Shown: positions 1-5,100 of the stretch, in pieces
Layout: each line of letters starts with the position of its first letter
Numbering within the stretch: the stretch's first letter is position 1
Assembly (NCBI GenBank): GCA_029259875.1
Contig: JAJDEK010000105.1
Location: forward strand, 1 to 5,100
Direction of reading: 5' to 3'
DNA: 5,100 nt
Source: Planctomycetaceae bacterium
Lineage (GTDB): Bacteria > Planctomycetota > Planctomycetia > Planctomycetales > Planctomycetaceae
Made by a program: the position numbers and the translations under genes
Notes under the pieces: model-generated
The model's input: the letters and a program-made list of their open reading frames with translations, nothing else
The model's database searches: none
Told to the model about the DNA's origin: nothing

Positions 1-125
1 TTGATAAAGAGGAGTTAACAAAAATGATGGAACGATTTAACTCACGAGGTCGATCTGGTGGTAGAGAGCGTGGAAAGCGAGATTCCGGTAAAGAACGTCC
101 CAAGCGTCCTGAGTCAGACAATTAA
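1..125 (+). CDS. C-terminal fragment of a probable EF-hand protein
   Basis: This is an open frame entering from the left edge and ending at TAA 123-125; its start lies outside the window. The visible 40 residues begin D-K-E-E-L-T-K-M-M-E-R-F, followed by a basic Arg/Gly/Ser/Lys-rich tail ending E-S-D-N. The leading acidic-then-helical pattern matches the end of an EF-hand calcium loop, where the twelfth position is Glu, followed by the exiting helix. The two bases before it, 'tt', would allow the Ile usual at loop position 8. EF-hand proteins next to secreted propeller proteins are common in planctomycetes. The next gene starts 55 bases on, in the same direction, with no clear terminator between, so co-transcription is possible. 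The EF-hand assignment rests on about 12 residues and is an inference; the open frame itself is clear. Confidence 0.6.
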   Translation, partial: DKEELTKMMERFNSRGRSGGRERGKRDSGKERPKRPESDN

Positions 126-180
126 CTATTAAGGCCGTACATATTGTTCTTTACTTCATCTCGTTTTCAGGGACGTTGTT

Positions 181-1530
181 ATGCAATTCAAGATCGCTGT
201 GTTCGCTTTGTTGATATTGATCTCTTCAAACGTCCAGGCAGACTGGATGCGGTTTCGGGGCCCCAATGGTTCGGGTGTTTCTGACGAAAAGCAGGTAACT
301 CCTACCAAATGGAGCGATCAGAAAAACCTGGTGTGGAAAGCGGCTTTGCCAGGTCCCGGTTCATCCAGCCCGATCATTGTCGGTGATAAAGTATTTATCA
401 CCAGTTGGTCAGGTTATGGATTGAGTCGTAACAATCCTGGAGACCAAAAAAATCTCCGACGGCATTTGATCTGCCTGGATCGAAAGTCCGGGAAGATCCT
501 GTGGGACAAAACAGTAAAACCCGTTCTACCAGAAGATGTTTACACAGGTATGTTCGCCGAACACGGTTATGCTTCACATACACCCGTTTCCGATGGCAAG
601 CGGGTGTATGCCTTTTTTGGAAAGTCGGGTGCAGTCGCCTTTGATTTTGATGGTAACCAACTGTGGCAAACAATTGTAGGAGATGAACTTGATCCACGCA
701 GGTGGGGTTCTTCCTCGAGTCCTATTCTGTATAAGAACCTTCTCATTGTGACTGCAACCGCCGAGAGTGAGGCACTTGTCGCTCTGAATAAGGAAACGGG
801 CAAAGAGGTATGGCGTCAAGAATCAACGGGTTTTAATGCGACTTGGGGAACCCCCATTCTGGTTCCGATAGATGACAAAAGAACCGATCTGGTGATTGGT
901 GTTCCGTTTGAAATCTGGAGTCTCAATCCGGATACTGGTAAGTTGCGTTGGTACTGTGAAGCAATGCCTACTGAAACGTATTGTTCAAGTGTCATTGCTC
1001 ATGATGGTGTCATTTATGGAATTGAAGGACGTGGTGGTGGATCAATCGCGGTACGAGCAGATGGTAAAGGAGACGTGACTAAAACACATGTTCTTTGGTC
1101 TGGTCGCGATGCCAATCGAATCGAAACTCCGATCATCTACCAAAATCGAATTTATTTCTTCTCTCGGGGCATTGCCAATTGTATTGATGCTAAGACAGGC
1201 GAACGCATCTTTCGAGGTCGTCTAGACGCGGGTAACTCTGAAGTGGCCAATAACCAAGAAGAACAACCTGAGAATCGCTCTGGCAGGAGTCGAGGCGGTT
1301 TTCGAGGGAGCGATTATTCTTCACCCGTGATTGCTGATGGCAAAGTCTATTTTGTTTCCCGCTCAGGAGAAACTTATGTCATCAAAGCCGGTGATAAGCT
1401 GGATCAGCTTTCAGTTAATCGCCTGACTAATGAAAATGAAGACTTCAGTGCGACTCCTGCGATTAGTGACGGTCAGATCTTTATCCGCTCGGATAAGCAC
1501 CTGTATTGTATCGGCAAGAAAGATACTTAA
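181..1530 (+). CDS. Secreted PQQ-like beta-propeller repeat protein (BamB-like fold)
   Basis: A complete 449-residue protein. The ATG is preceded by AGGGA at 169-173, seven bases away. Residues 1-20 form a Sec signal peptide (K4, a hydrophobic core at about 5-15, and a V-Q-A site), with likely cleavage before D21. The mature start D-W-x-x-F-R-G-P-N-G-S-G (21-32) is typical of planctomycete exported propeller proteins. Blade-like PQQ repeats of the form 'L-x-x-L-D-x-x-T/S-G-K-x-x-W' appear at about 96-110, 151-163, 199-212, 245-259 and 332-348, with a degenerate one at 398-409. Each is preceded by an 'S-S-P-I/V-I' or 'T-P-I-I' strand, as at 62-66, 180-183, 316-319 and 380-384. Residues 351-378 are a polar Glu/Asn/Arg/Gly-rich insertion between blades. 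Such proteins usually act as periplasmic scaffolds; actual binding of pyrroloquinoline quinone or any enzyme activity is not shown here. No partner or substrate can be named from context. Confidence 0.9.
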   Translation: MQFKIAVFALLILISSNVQADWMRFRGPNGSGVSDEKQVTPTKWSDQKNLVWKAALPGPGSSSPIIVGDKVFITSWSGYGLSRNNPGDQKNLRRHLICLDRKSGKILWDKTVKPVLPEDVYTGMFAEHGYASHTPVSDGKRVYAFFGKSGAVAFDFDGNQLWQTIVGDELDPRRWGSSSSPILYKNLLIVTATAESEALVALNKETGKEVWRQESTGFNATWGTPILVPIDDKRTDLVIGVPFEIWSLNPDTGKLRWYCEAMPTETYCSSVIAHDGVIYGIEGRGGGSIAVRADGKGDVTKTHVLWSGRDANRIETPIIYQNRIYFFSRGIANCIDAKTGERIFRGRLDAGNSEVANNQEEQPENRSGRSRGGFRGSDYSSPVIADGKVYFVSRSGETYVIKAGDKLDQLSVNRLTNENEDFSATPAISDGQIFIRSDKHLYCIGKKDT

Positions 1531-1564
1531 TTCAAGGTGAGTAGCAAACTACTCACCTTGAATT
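1529..1564. terminator. Shared bidirectional hairpin between convergent genes
   Basis: A perfect inverted repeat pairs 1531-1544 with 1549-1562 around the four-base loop CAAA. Two further A-T pairs (1529-1530 with 1563-1564) extend the stem to 16 bp. Because it is palindromic, transcripts from both sides form the same structure. The arm starting at 1549 contains the TAG of the yjbQ gene and its last codons, and the left arm takes in two bases of the propeller gene's TAA. Reading leftward, the hairpin is followed by a T-rich run (TTAAGTATCTTTC). Reading rightward the sequence after it is not T-rich, so termination of the plus-strand transcript may be less efficient or may work mainly by stabilising the 3' end. 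Confidence 0.8.
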
Positions 1565-1968
1565 GTGACTACGAGTTGTCGCCCGCTCGCATGATTGCGA
1601 TGCTCACAAAGGTAAAGTCCCTGCCAGGTACCCAGGCAGAGTCGGCCACCGCTGATAGGAATGCTTAGTGAGTTGCCAATCATTGATGCCTTGACATGGG
1701 CGGGCATGTCGTCAGGGCCTTCGCAGGTATGCACATAAGGTAGTGATTCAGGGGCAATACTGTTGAACGCCATCTCCAAGTCACGCGGGACATCGGGATC
1801 TGCATTTTCATTGATCGACAGAGAAGCCGATGTGTGCATGATAAATACATGCATCAATCCCACATCAACCTGTGAGAGTTCCGGCACTTCGCTGAGGACT
1901 TCACGCGTAATAATATGAAAACCACGTCTCAAGGCAGGCAATCGAATCTGTTTTTGTATCCAGGCCAT
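1549..1968 (-). CDS. YjbQ family (UPF0047) protein, secondary thiamine-phosphate synthase type
   Basis: A complete 139-residue protein, the usual length for this compact single-domain family. Family motifs are clear: H-T-S-A-S-L-S-I-N-E-N-A-D-P-D-V with Arg62-Asp63 (45-63), E-G-P-D-D-M-P-A-H-V-K-A-S (83-95), and G-G-R-L-C-L-G-T-W-Q-G-L-Y-L-C-E-H-R (107-124). His45, His80 and His91 are the kind of conserved histidines proposed to form a metal or active site. E. coli YjbQ has been reported to show weak thiamine-phosphate synthase activity, hence the family name; the main physiological role is unsettled. The ATG lies 15 bases after the aroC stop, and a modest purine-rich site (AAGAGAG, plus-strand 1984-1978) sits nine bases upstream, overlapping the end of aroC. 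This indicates one transcript and possible translational coupling. The last six codons and the stop form one arm of the shared terminator hairpin. No signal peptide; cytoplasmic. Confidence 0.92.
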   Translation of the reverse strand: MAWIQKQIRLPALRRGFHIITREVLSEVPELSQVDVGLMHVFIMHTSASLSINENADPDVPRDLEMAFNSIAPESLPYVHTCEGPDDMPAHVKASMIGNSLSIPISGGRLCLGTWQGLYLCEHRNHASGRQLVVTIQGE

Positions 1969-1983
1969 GATGATTCACTCTCT

Positions 1984-3132
1984 TCATATGTTCTGAGTTC
2001 GATCAGGGGCCGCCTCGCACTGTGCACGCCAGCGAAGCCAATGATCGGCTAGAGTGATCGCAATCATGGCTTCCGCAATGGGAACAAATCGAGGCAATAG
2101 ACAAGGGTCATGCCGTCCCTTCGTTTTGATAGAAGTCGGTTCACCCTGTTTTGTGACCGTGGGTTGTTCGATCAGTAAACTACTTGTGGGTTTAACTGCG
2201 GCACGAAATACCAGAGGTTGCCCCGTTGAAATCCCGCCCAAACTCCCACCATGGCGATTGGAGTCGGTCGTAATCACTGGGGCATCTTCGTCTGAACTTT
2301 CTCCAGTGACAAAATGGTCATTATTTTCGCTGCCTCGCATTGTGGCACATGCGAAGCCTGAACCATATTCCACTCCCAAAACAGCAGGAATGCTGAATAA
2401 CGCTTTGGCAATATCCGCTTTTAATTTGTCGAAGACCGGCTCTCCCAATCCAGCGGGAACATTGATGGCGACCACTTCAGCCACTCCACCGATGGAGTCT
2501 CCTTCCTTACGCACATGATCGATCAGCTCGATCATTTGACTGGCAACTTCATGATCGGGGCAGCGAACGGGATTCAGTTCACCATTAGCCAGCTTCTCAA
2601 CTTGATCGGCGGTCACTGCCGCGGGATCTTCAATCTGTGCTCGTAGATCACCGACCTGTTTCACATACCCAACAACACGCCCTCCGAAGGCCGCTTCTAG
2701 AATCTTCTTGGCAACAACCCCCGCAGCAACACGAACGTTCGTTTCTCTGGCGCTCGATCGGCCACCACCTCTATAATCTCGAAATCCATATTTGGCATCG
2801 TACGTGTAATCCGCATGCCCAGGACGATATTTGTCTTTGATATCGCTGTAATCTTTACTCCGCTGATCTTCATTACGAATCAGAATCGCCAGACTGGTTC
2901 CTGTGGTAACCCCCTCAAAAACACCGGCGATAATTTCGGGATGGTCGGCTTCTTTCCGTTGCGTCACAATTTTGCTCTGTCCCGGTTTCCGACGGTTGAG
3001 ATCCACGAGTAGATCTTCCACGCTGATCGGAATTCCCGGAGGAACACCATCAATAATCACCACATTGCCCGGACCATGGCTTTCGCCTGCTGTCGTAATC
3101 CGAAACGCTTGTCCAAAAGAATTTCCTGCCAT
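1984..3132 (-). CDS. aroC: Chorismate synthase
   Basis: A complete 382-residue enzyme (EC 4.2.3.5), within the family's usual 350-400. It converts 5-enolpyruvylshikimate-3-phosphate to chorismate using reduced FMN, the last shared step of the shikimate pathway, in the cytoplasm. The N-terminus M-A-G-N-S-F-G-Q matches the family start, which supports the chosen ATG although no Shine-Dalgarno sequence precedes it. Diagnostic motifs, in order: G-E-S-H-G (16-20, His19), R-P-G-H-A-D-Y-T-Y (103-111, His106), R-G-G-G-R-S-S-A-R-E-T (121-131), N-R-H-G-G-S-L-G-G-I-S-T-G-Q-P (292-306) and G-R-H-D-P-C (339-344), which includes the conserved Asp. Both catalytic histidines and the FMN- and substrate-binding arginines expected for an active enzyme are present. 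The gene leads a two-gene unit with the yjbQ-family gene downstream. The C-terminal 18 or so residues are polar and variable. I see no truncation or frameshift. Confidence 0.98.
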   Translation of the reverse strand: MAGNSFGQAFRITTAGESHGPGNVVIIDGVPPGIPISVEDLLVDLNRRKPGQSKIVTQRKEADHPEIIAGVFEGVTTGTSLAILIRNEDQRSKDYSDIKDKYRPGHADYTYDAKYGFRDYRGGGRSSARETNVRVAAGVVAKKILEAAFGGRVVGYVKQVGDLRAQIEDPAAVTADQVEKLANGELNPVRCPDHEVASQMIELIDHVRKEGDSIGGVAEVVAINVPAGLGEPVFDKLKADIAKALFSIPAVLGVEYGSGFACATMRGSENNDHFVTGESSDEDAPVITTDSNRHGGSLGGISTGQPLVFRAAVKPTSSLLIEQPTVTKQGEPTSIKTKGRHDPCLLPRFVPIAEAMIAITLADHWLRWRAQCEAAPDRTQNI

Positions 3133-3138
3133 ACTATG

Positions 3139-3144
3139 ATTGTA
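3139..3144 (-). promoter_or_regulatory. Possible -10 element directly upstream of aroC
   Basis: On the minus strand the hexamer TACAAT (five of six matches to TATAAT) ends six bases before the aroC ATG. If used, transcription would start at or next to the start codon and give a leaderless message. This would fit the lack of a Shine-Dalgarno sequence. No good -35 hexamer lies 16-18 bases further up, so the call is tentative. Confidence 0.25.
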
Positions 3145-3345
3145 ACCGGCCTCGAAAGAATTTCATCCTTCCTAAGCAGATCCCAGTGATGAATTCGCCG
3201 AGAAGGTAGGAATTGTTCCGAATATTCCCGCTAATAGCCTGCAGGAATTGATGTTAAGTGACTAAAATGGCTTTCAAGAGTGACAAAATTCAACCACGAC
3301 CTTAATTTAATGCCGCTTCACCAGATATCTCTGATCACGAATCAC

Positions 3346-3351
3346 GGAAAG
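3346..3351 (+). promoter_or_regulatory. Ribosome binding site supporting the GTG start at 3362
   Basis: The purine-rich GGAAAG lies ten bases upstream of the GTG at 3362. The frame is closed upstream by TGA at 3332-3334 and has no ATG in between. The next in-frame ATG (3413) has no purine-rich site before it and would start inside the first hydrophobic segment, so the GTG is the better start. Confidence 0.5.
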
Positions 3352-3361
3352 AAATTCGACA

Positions 3362-4114
3362 GTGTCCGATCCGCAACCGAATAATCTACAAGCCACCCAG
3401 TTATCCGGCTGCATGATTCTGACATTGATGGTCTTTTTTGGCTGTTTGATGCCATTAATCTTTGTTGATCTGGCGGAAACGGCCTTAACAAACCTGCATC
3501 TGTCCCCCCCCGCAGCCATTCTGGTTTTGATTGGGATGATTTTCGGGTCTTTGATCAATATCCCCATCTCTCGCTTCCCACTCGATCAGGAAGTGAACGT
3601 TCCGGTTTTTGAATCGGTGGCTGGCTTGAATTTTATGCCTCAAATGCAACGTTTAAGACAAGAAGCAATCATCGCTGTCAACTTGGGTGGATGTGTGATT
3701 CCCATTTTGTTGGCTATCTGGCTCTCACAATTTATTATTTCCGGTGGACTCACGGCGATACTCGTCACTCTGGTCGGGATCTGTTTCAACACAGTGGTAT
3801 GCTATAACACATCACGGCTTGGTCCGGGTAAGGGAATCGCGATGCCTGTATTCATTCCGCCGCTGGTGGCTGTCCTGGCAACCTGGTTTGGATTTGCCAT
3901 TATTGGACCGATGACAGGAGCAGTCGGAGCTGACTTTAGATCATTATATGCTCCCATTGCATTCGTAATCGGAATCTCTGGCCCATTGATTGGTGCAGAC
4001 TTATTACACTGGAACGAATTCAAAAAACTGAATGCCCCCTGTGTTAGTATTGGAGGGGCAGGGACCTGGGACGGAATTGTGCTGTCTGGAATGATTGCGT
4101 CACTGATTGTCTAA
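3362..4114 (+). CDS. DUF1614 family integral membrane protein
   Basis: A complete 250-residue membrane protein of unknown function, beginning at GTG. After a polar N-terminus of about 17 residues there are some seven hydrophobic segments: about 18-38, 50-69, 103-126, 130-148, 160-182, 196-215 and 229-250. Conserved-looking blocks match my memory of the DUF1614 family: G-S-L-I-N-I-P-I (62-69), V-N-L-G-G-C-V-I-P (106-114), G-K-G-I-A-M-P-V-F-I-P-P-L-V-A (156-170), P-L-I-G-A-D-L-L-H-W (208-217) and S-I-G-G-A-G-T-W-D-G-I-V-L-S-G (229-243). The glycines, prolines and buried Asp213 and Asp237 within the hydrophobic segments suggest a transport-like or re-entrant structure, but no substrate is known and none is proposed. 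A run of eight C bases (3504-3511) encodes part of Ser48-Pro49-Pro50. The TAA stop lies inside a terminator-like stem. The downstream permease gene is in the same direction but 165 bases away. Confidence 0.82.
   Translation: MSDPQPNNLQATQLSGCMILTLMVFFGCLMPLIFVDLAETALTNLHLSPPAAILVLIGMIFGSLINIPISRFPLDQEVNVPVFESVAGLNFMPQMQRLRQEAIIAVNLGGCVIPILLAIWLSQFIISGGLTAILVTLVGICFNTVVCYNTSRLGPGKGIAMPVFIPPLVAVLATWFGFAIIGPMTGAVGADFRSLYAPIAFVIGISGPLIGADLLHWNEFKKLNAPCVSIGGAGTWDGIVLSGMIASLIV
3504..3511 (+). repeat. C8 homopolymer tract inside the DUF1614 gene
   Basis: Eight consecutive C bases encode the end of Ser48 and Pro49-Pro50. A gain or loss of one base would shift the frame about a fifth of the way into the protein. 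The reading frame is open on both sides as given, so the sequence encodes an intact protein. Confidence 0.9.
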
Positions 4115-4145
4115 GCATGTTTCTAATTTGCTTAGACATTCTTTA
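4108..4145 (+). terminator. Probable terminator after the DUF1614 gene
   Basis: A perfect 10-bp inverted repeat, TGTCTAAGCA at 4108-4117 and TGCTTAGACA at 4129-4138, encloses an 11-base loop. It is followed by the T-rich TTCTTTA (4139-4145). The TAA stop at 4112-4114 lies within the left arm. The stem is only moderately GC-rich and the loop is larger than usual, so it may be a weak or partial terminator that separates this gene from the next. Confidence 0.6.
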
Positions 4146-4146
4146 C

Positions 4147-4156
4147 GGAAATTTCC
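4147..4156. repeat. 10-bp palindrome GGAAATTTCC
   Basis: A perfect 10-base palindrome sits just after the terminator and 13 bases before the candidate promoter of the permease gene. It could be a regulator half-site pair, but a single copy of this length is weak evidence. Confidence 0.3.
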
Positions 4157-4168
4157 TATATGACTCGC

Positions 4169-4196
4169 TTGGTACTCTGTTGATGAAACGTATAAA
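4169..4196 (+). promoter_or_regulatory. Candidate sigma-70-like promoter for the TauE/SafE gene
   Basis: A -35-like TTGGTA (4169-4174, four of six consensus matches) and a -10-like TATAAA (4191-4196, five of six) are separated by 16 bases. Transcription would begin near 4203, giving a leader of about 75-85 bases that includes the inverted repeat at 4222-4247. The terminator-like hairpin just upstream fits an independent transcript for the permease gene. Confidence 0.4.
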
Positions 4197-4221
4197 CTAG
4201 CAAGTGAAAATAGAAATGGAT

Positions 4222-4247
4222 ATTTCGTAAAAATAGAGATACGAAAT
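4222..4247. repeat. Inverted repeat in the permease leader
   Basis: ATTTCGTA (4222-4229) and TACGAAAT (4240-4247) form a perfect 8-bp inverted repeat around the 10-base A-rich spacer AAAATAGAGA. It lies between the candidate promoter and the start codon. It could be an operator for a dimeric regulator or an AT-rich hairpin in the leader RNA. The A-rich spacer and lack of a following T run argue against a terminator. Confidence 0.45.
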
Positions 4248-4272
4248 CTGTTACGAGATGTCGAATCCTTTG

Positions 4273-4278
4273 AAGGAA
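4273..4278 (+). promoter_or_regulatory. Shine-Dalgarno AAGGAA that bears on the permease start
   Basis: AAGGAA is a strong ribosome binding sequence. The GTG at 4280 follows after a single base, which is too close for normal initiation. An in-frame TTG at 4289 lies ten bases downstream, a workable spacing. The frame is closed upstream by TGA at 4271-4273, so only these two starts, or a much later one, are possible. Confidence 0.55.
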
Positions 4279-4279
4279 A

Positions 4280-5092
4280 GTGACTGACTTGGACCTCTGG
4301 CAAAATTTATTATTAGCGGGCGTAGGTGTTCTTGCAGGCATTCTGAATGTATTGGCCGGTGGAGGTTCATTAATTTTAATGCCGACAATGATATTCCTGG
4401 GAATGCCAGGGGCAACCACAAACGGAACAGCTCGTGTCGCCATATTGGGACAGAATGTGACAGCGATTGCTGGATTTCAACAAAAGGGGTTTTCAGATTT
4501 TCGGCTCAGTTTTTCGCTTGCGTTGTGTGCCATTCCCGGTACTTTTCTGGGCGCTTTTCTGGGAACAAAGCTCAGTGGTGCTTGGTTTAACCGAGTATTA
4601 GCAGTGGTCATGCTGGGAGTACTGATCACGATGATATTTGGAGAACGCAAAAAGAAAAATCCGGAACTCACTTCAGAAAATAAAGTAAAAAGCCTTGATC
4701 AAAATGATCTCGAAGCGAAAGATTCGAGTGATGAGAAACGCAGACTGACAACCGGACACTTTCTGATGGTACTGGTAGGTTTTTATGGTGGATTTATTCA
4801 GGCAGGTGTCGGTTTCATCATCATCGCCATCATACATAATGTCATGAAATTAGACTTATTACGAACCAACATGCATAAAGTATTCATTGTGGCGATATAT
4901 ACTGTGGTAGCGATCGGAATCTTTGCCTGGGAGGGCAAGATTGATTGGGTTACCGGTTTGTTTTTGATGGTTGGTATGTCTCTTGGTGGCTGGATTGGGT
5001 CTCATCTCGCTGTCAGTAAAGGAGACTCTTTCATACGCGCCGTGTTGTACACGGCAATTATTTGTATGTCGATCAGATTATTATTGATGTAA
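4280..5092 (+). CDS. TauE/SafE family sulfite/anion permease
   Basis: An inner-membrane protein of 270 residues from GTG 4280, or 267 from TTG 4289; the latter has better Shine-Dalgarno spacing and gives an N-terminus M-D-L-W-Q-N like relatives. It is close to the family's usual 250-270. The two-fold internal layout of the family is visible: the first half carries N-V-L-A-G-G-G-S-L-I-L-M-P (23-35) and N-G-T-A-R-V-A-I with a following Q-N (48-59), and the second half carries G-F-Y-G-G-F-I-Q-A-G-V-G-F (167-179). Hydrophobic segments lie at about 9-40, 52-66, 77-97, 104-120, 160-188, 199-216, 222-243 and 252-270. The halves are joined by a highly charged loop at 121-156, longer and more polar than in many relatives. 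Family members are linked to export or uptake of sulfite, sulfoacetate, taurine-derived anions and similar organic anions; no neighbouring sulfur-metabolism gene fixes the substrate here. The stop TAA is eight bases from the window edge. Confidence 0.9.
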   Translation: MTDLDLWQNLLLAGVGVLAGILNVLAGGGSLILMPTMIFLGMPGATTNGTARVAILGQNVTAIAGFQQKGFSDFRLSFSLALCAIPGTFLGAFLGTKLSGAWFNRVLAVVMLGVLITMIFGERKKKNPELTSENKVKSLDQNDLEAKDSSDEKRRLTTGHFLMVLVGFYGGFIQAGVGFIIIAIIHNVMKLDLLRTNMHKVFIVAIYTVVAIGIFAWEGKIDWVTGLFLMVGMSLGGWIGSHLAVSKGDSFIRAVLYTAIICMSIRLLLM

Positions 5093-5100
5093 AATTCATA

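Larger units (their letters stand above)
3133..3361. other. Divergent intergenic region between aroC and the DUF1614 gene
   Basis: This 229-base region separates two divergently transcribed genes, so it should carry both promoters. No coding frame in it is convincing. On the plus strand a -35-like GTGACA (3280-3285) and a -10-like TTTAAT (3306-3311) occur, but the 20-base spacer is too long for a confident call. Several short palindromes are present (GAATATTC at 3220-3227, CCTGCAGG at 3238-3245) along with an 8-base direct repeat AGGAATTG at 3208-3215 and 3243-3250. Each is short enough to be chance. No riboswitch, T-box or leader-peptide structure was recognised. Confidence 0.5.

Noticed and set aside
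181..1530. Calling the propeller protein a quinoprotein dehydrogenase or BamB itself.
   Set aside because: The repeats show the fold only. The length and extended N-terminal segment resemble general planctomycete propeller proteins, there is no visible lipobox cysteine as in BamB, and no cofactor-binding or catalytic set could be identified.
2054..2518. A 154-codon open frame on the plus strand inside aroC.
   Set aside because: It lies wholly antisense to a clearly recognised chorismate synthase, has no recognisable domain, and reads as a shadow of aroC codon structure.
3208..3250. Direct repeat AGGAATTG in two copies 35 bases apart, with nearby short palindromes, as possible regulator sites.
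   Set aside because: An 8-base repeat in a 229-base region can occur by chance, and the palindromes are only 8 bp.
3280..3311. GTGACA and TTTAAT as a promoter for the DUF1614 gene.
   Set aside because: The hexamers match well singly, but the 20-base spacer is outside the usual range, so it was described only as part of the intergenic region.
3307..3567. An 86-codon minus-strand frame overlapping the DUF1614 start, which could have been a leader gene for aroC.
   Set aside because: Most of it is antisense to the DUF1614 gene, and the product has no recognisable motif; it ends 175 bases before aroC.
4156..4443. A 95-codon minus-strand frame covering the permease leader and the start of the permease gene.
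   Set aside because: It overlaps the conserved N-terminal half of the TauE/SafE gene, has no recognisable protein features and begins inside that gene.

Overview
The window looks like an ordinary chromosomal stretch of a planctomycete. The main reasons are the secreted PQQ-type beta-propeller protein with the N-terminal D-W-x-x-F-R-G-P-N-G-S-G signature common in that phylum, an EF-hand-like protein just upstream, and moderate GC. A Gimesia-like member of the Planctomycetaceae would fit, but this is inference from protein style and no search was run.

Layout. Bases 1-125 hold the 3' end of a plus-strand gene, probably an EF-hand protein with a basic Arg/Gly/Ser-rich tail. After 55 bases comes a complete secreted beta-propeller gene (181-1530, plus). 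It converges on a two-gene minus-strand unit, aroC (3132-1984) followed 15 bases later by a yjbQ-family gene (1968-1549). The two convergent units share one near-perfect hairpin that contains the last codons of yjbQ and reaches into the stop codon of the propeller gene. Divergent from aroC across a 229-base intergenic region are two plus-strand membrane-protein genes: a DUF1614 protein (3362-4114, GTG start) and a TauE/SafE-family permease (4280-5092, GTG or TTG start). Between these two lie a probable terminator, a possible sigma-70-like promoter and a small inverted repeat.

How the genes work together. aroC supplies chorismate, the branch point for aromatic amino acids, folate and quinones. 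YjbQ-family proteins have been linked to a secondary thiamine-phosphate synthase activity, so the minus-strand pair is probably housekeeping metabolism. The propeller protein is predicted to be exported. The two membrane proteins are a family of unknown function and a putative anion or sulfur-compound permease; they need not be co-transcribed, because a hairpin separates them.

I found no mobile element, CRISPR array, tRNA, rRNA, toxin-antitoxin or defence system, and no convincing new system. The points worth a second look are small: stop codons built into terminator stems, a C8 tract in the DUF1614 gene, an aroC start with no Shine-Dalgarno sequence and a -10-like box placed for leaderless transcription, and an uncertain start for the permease.
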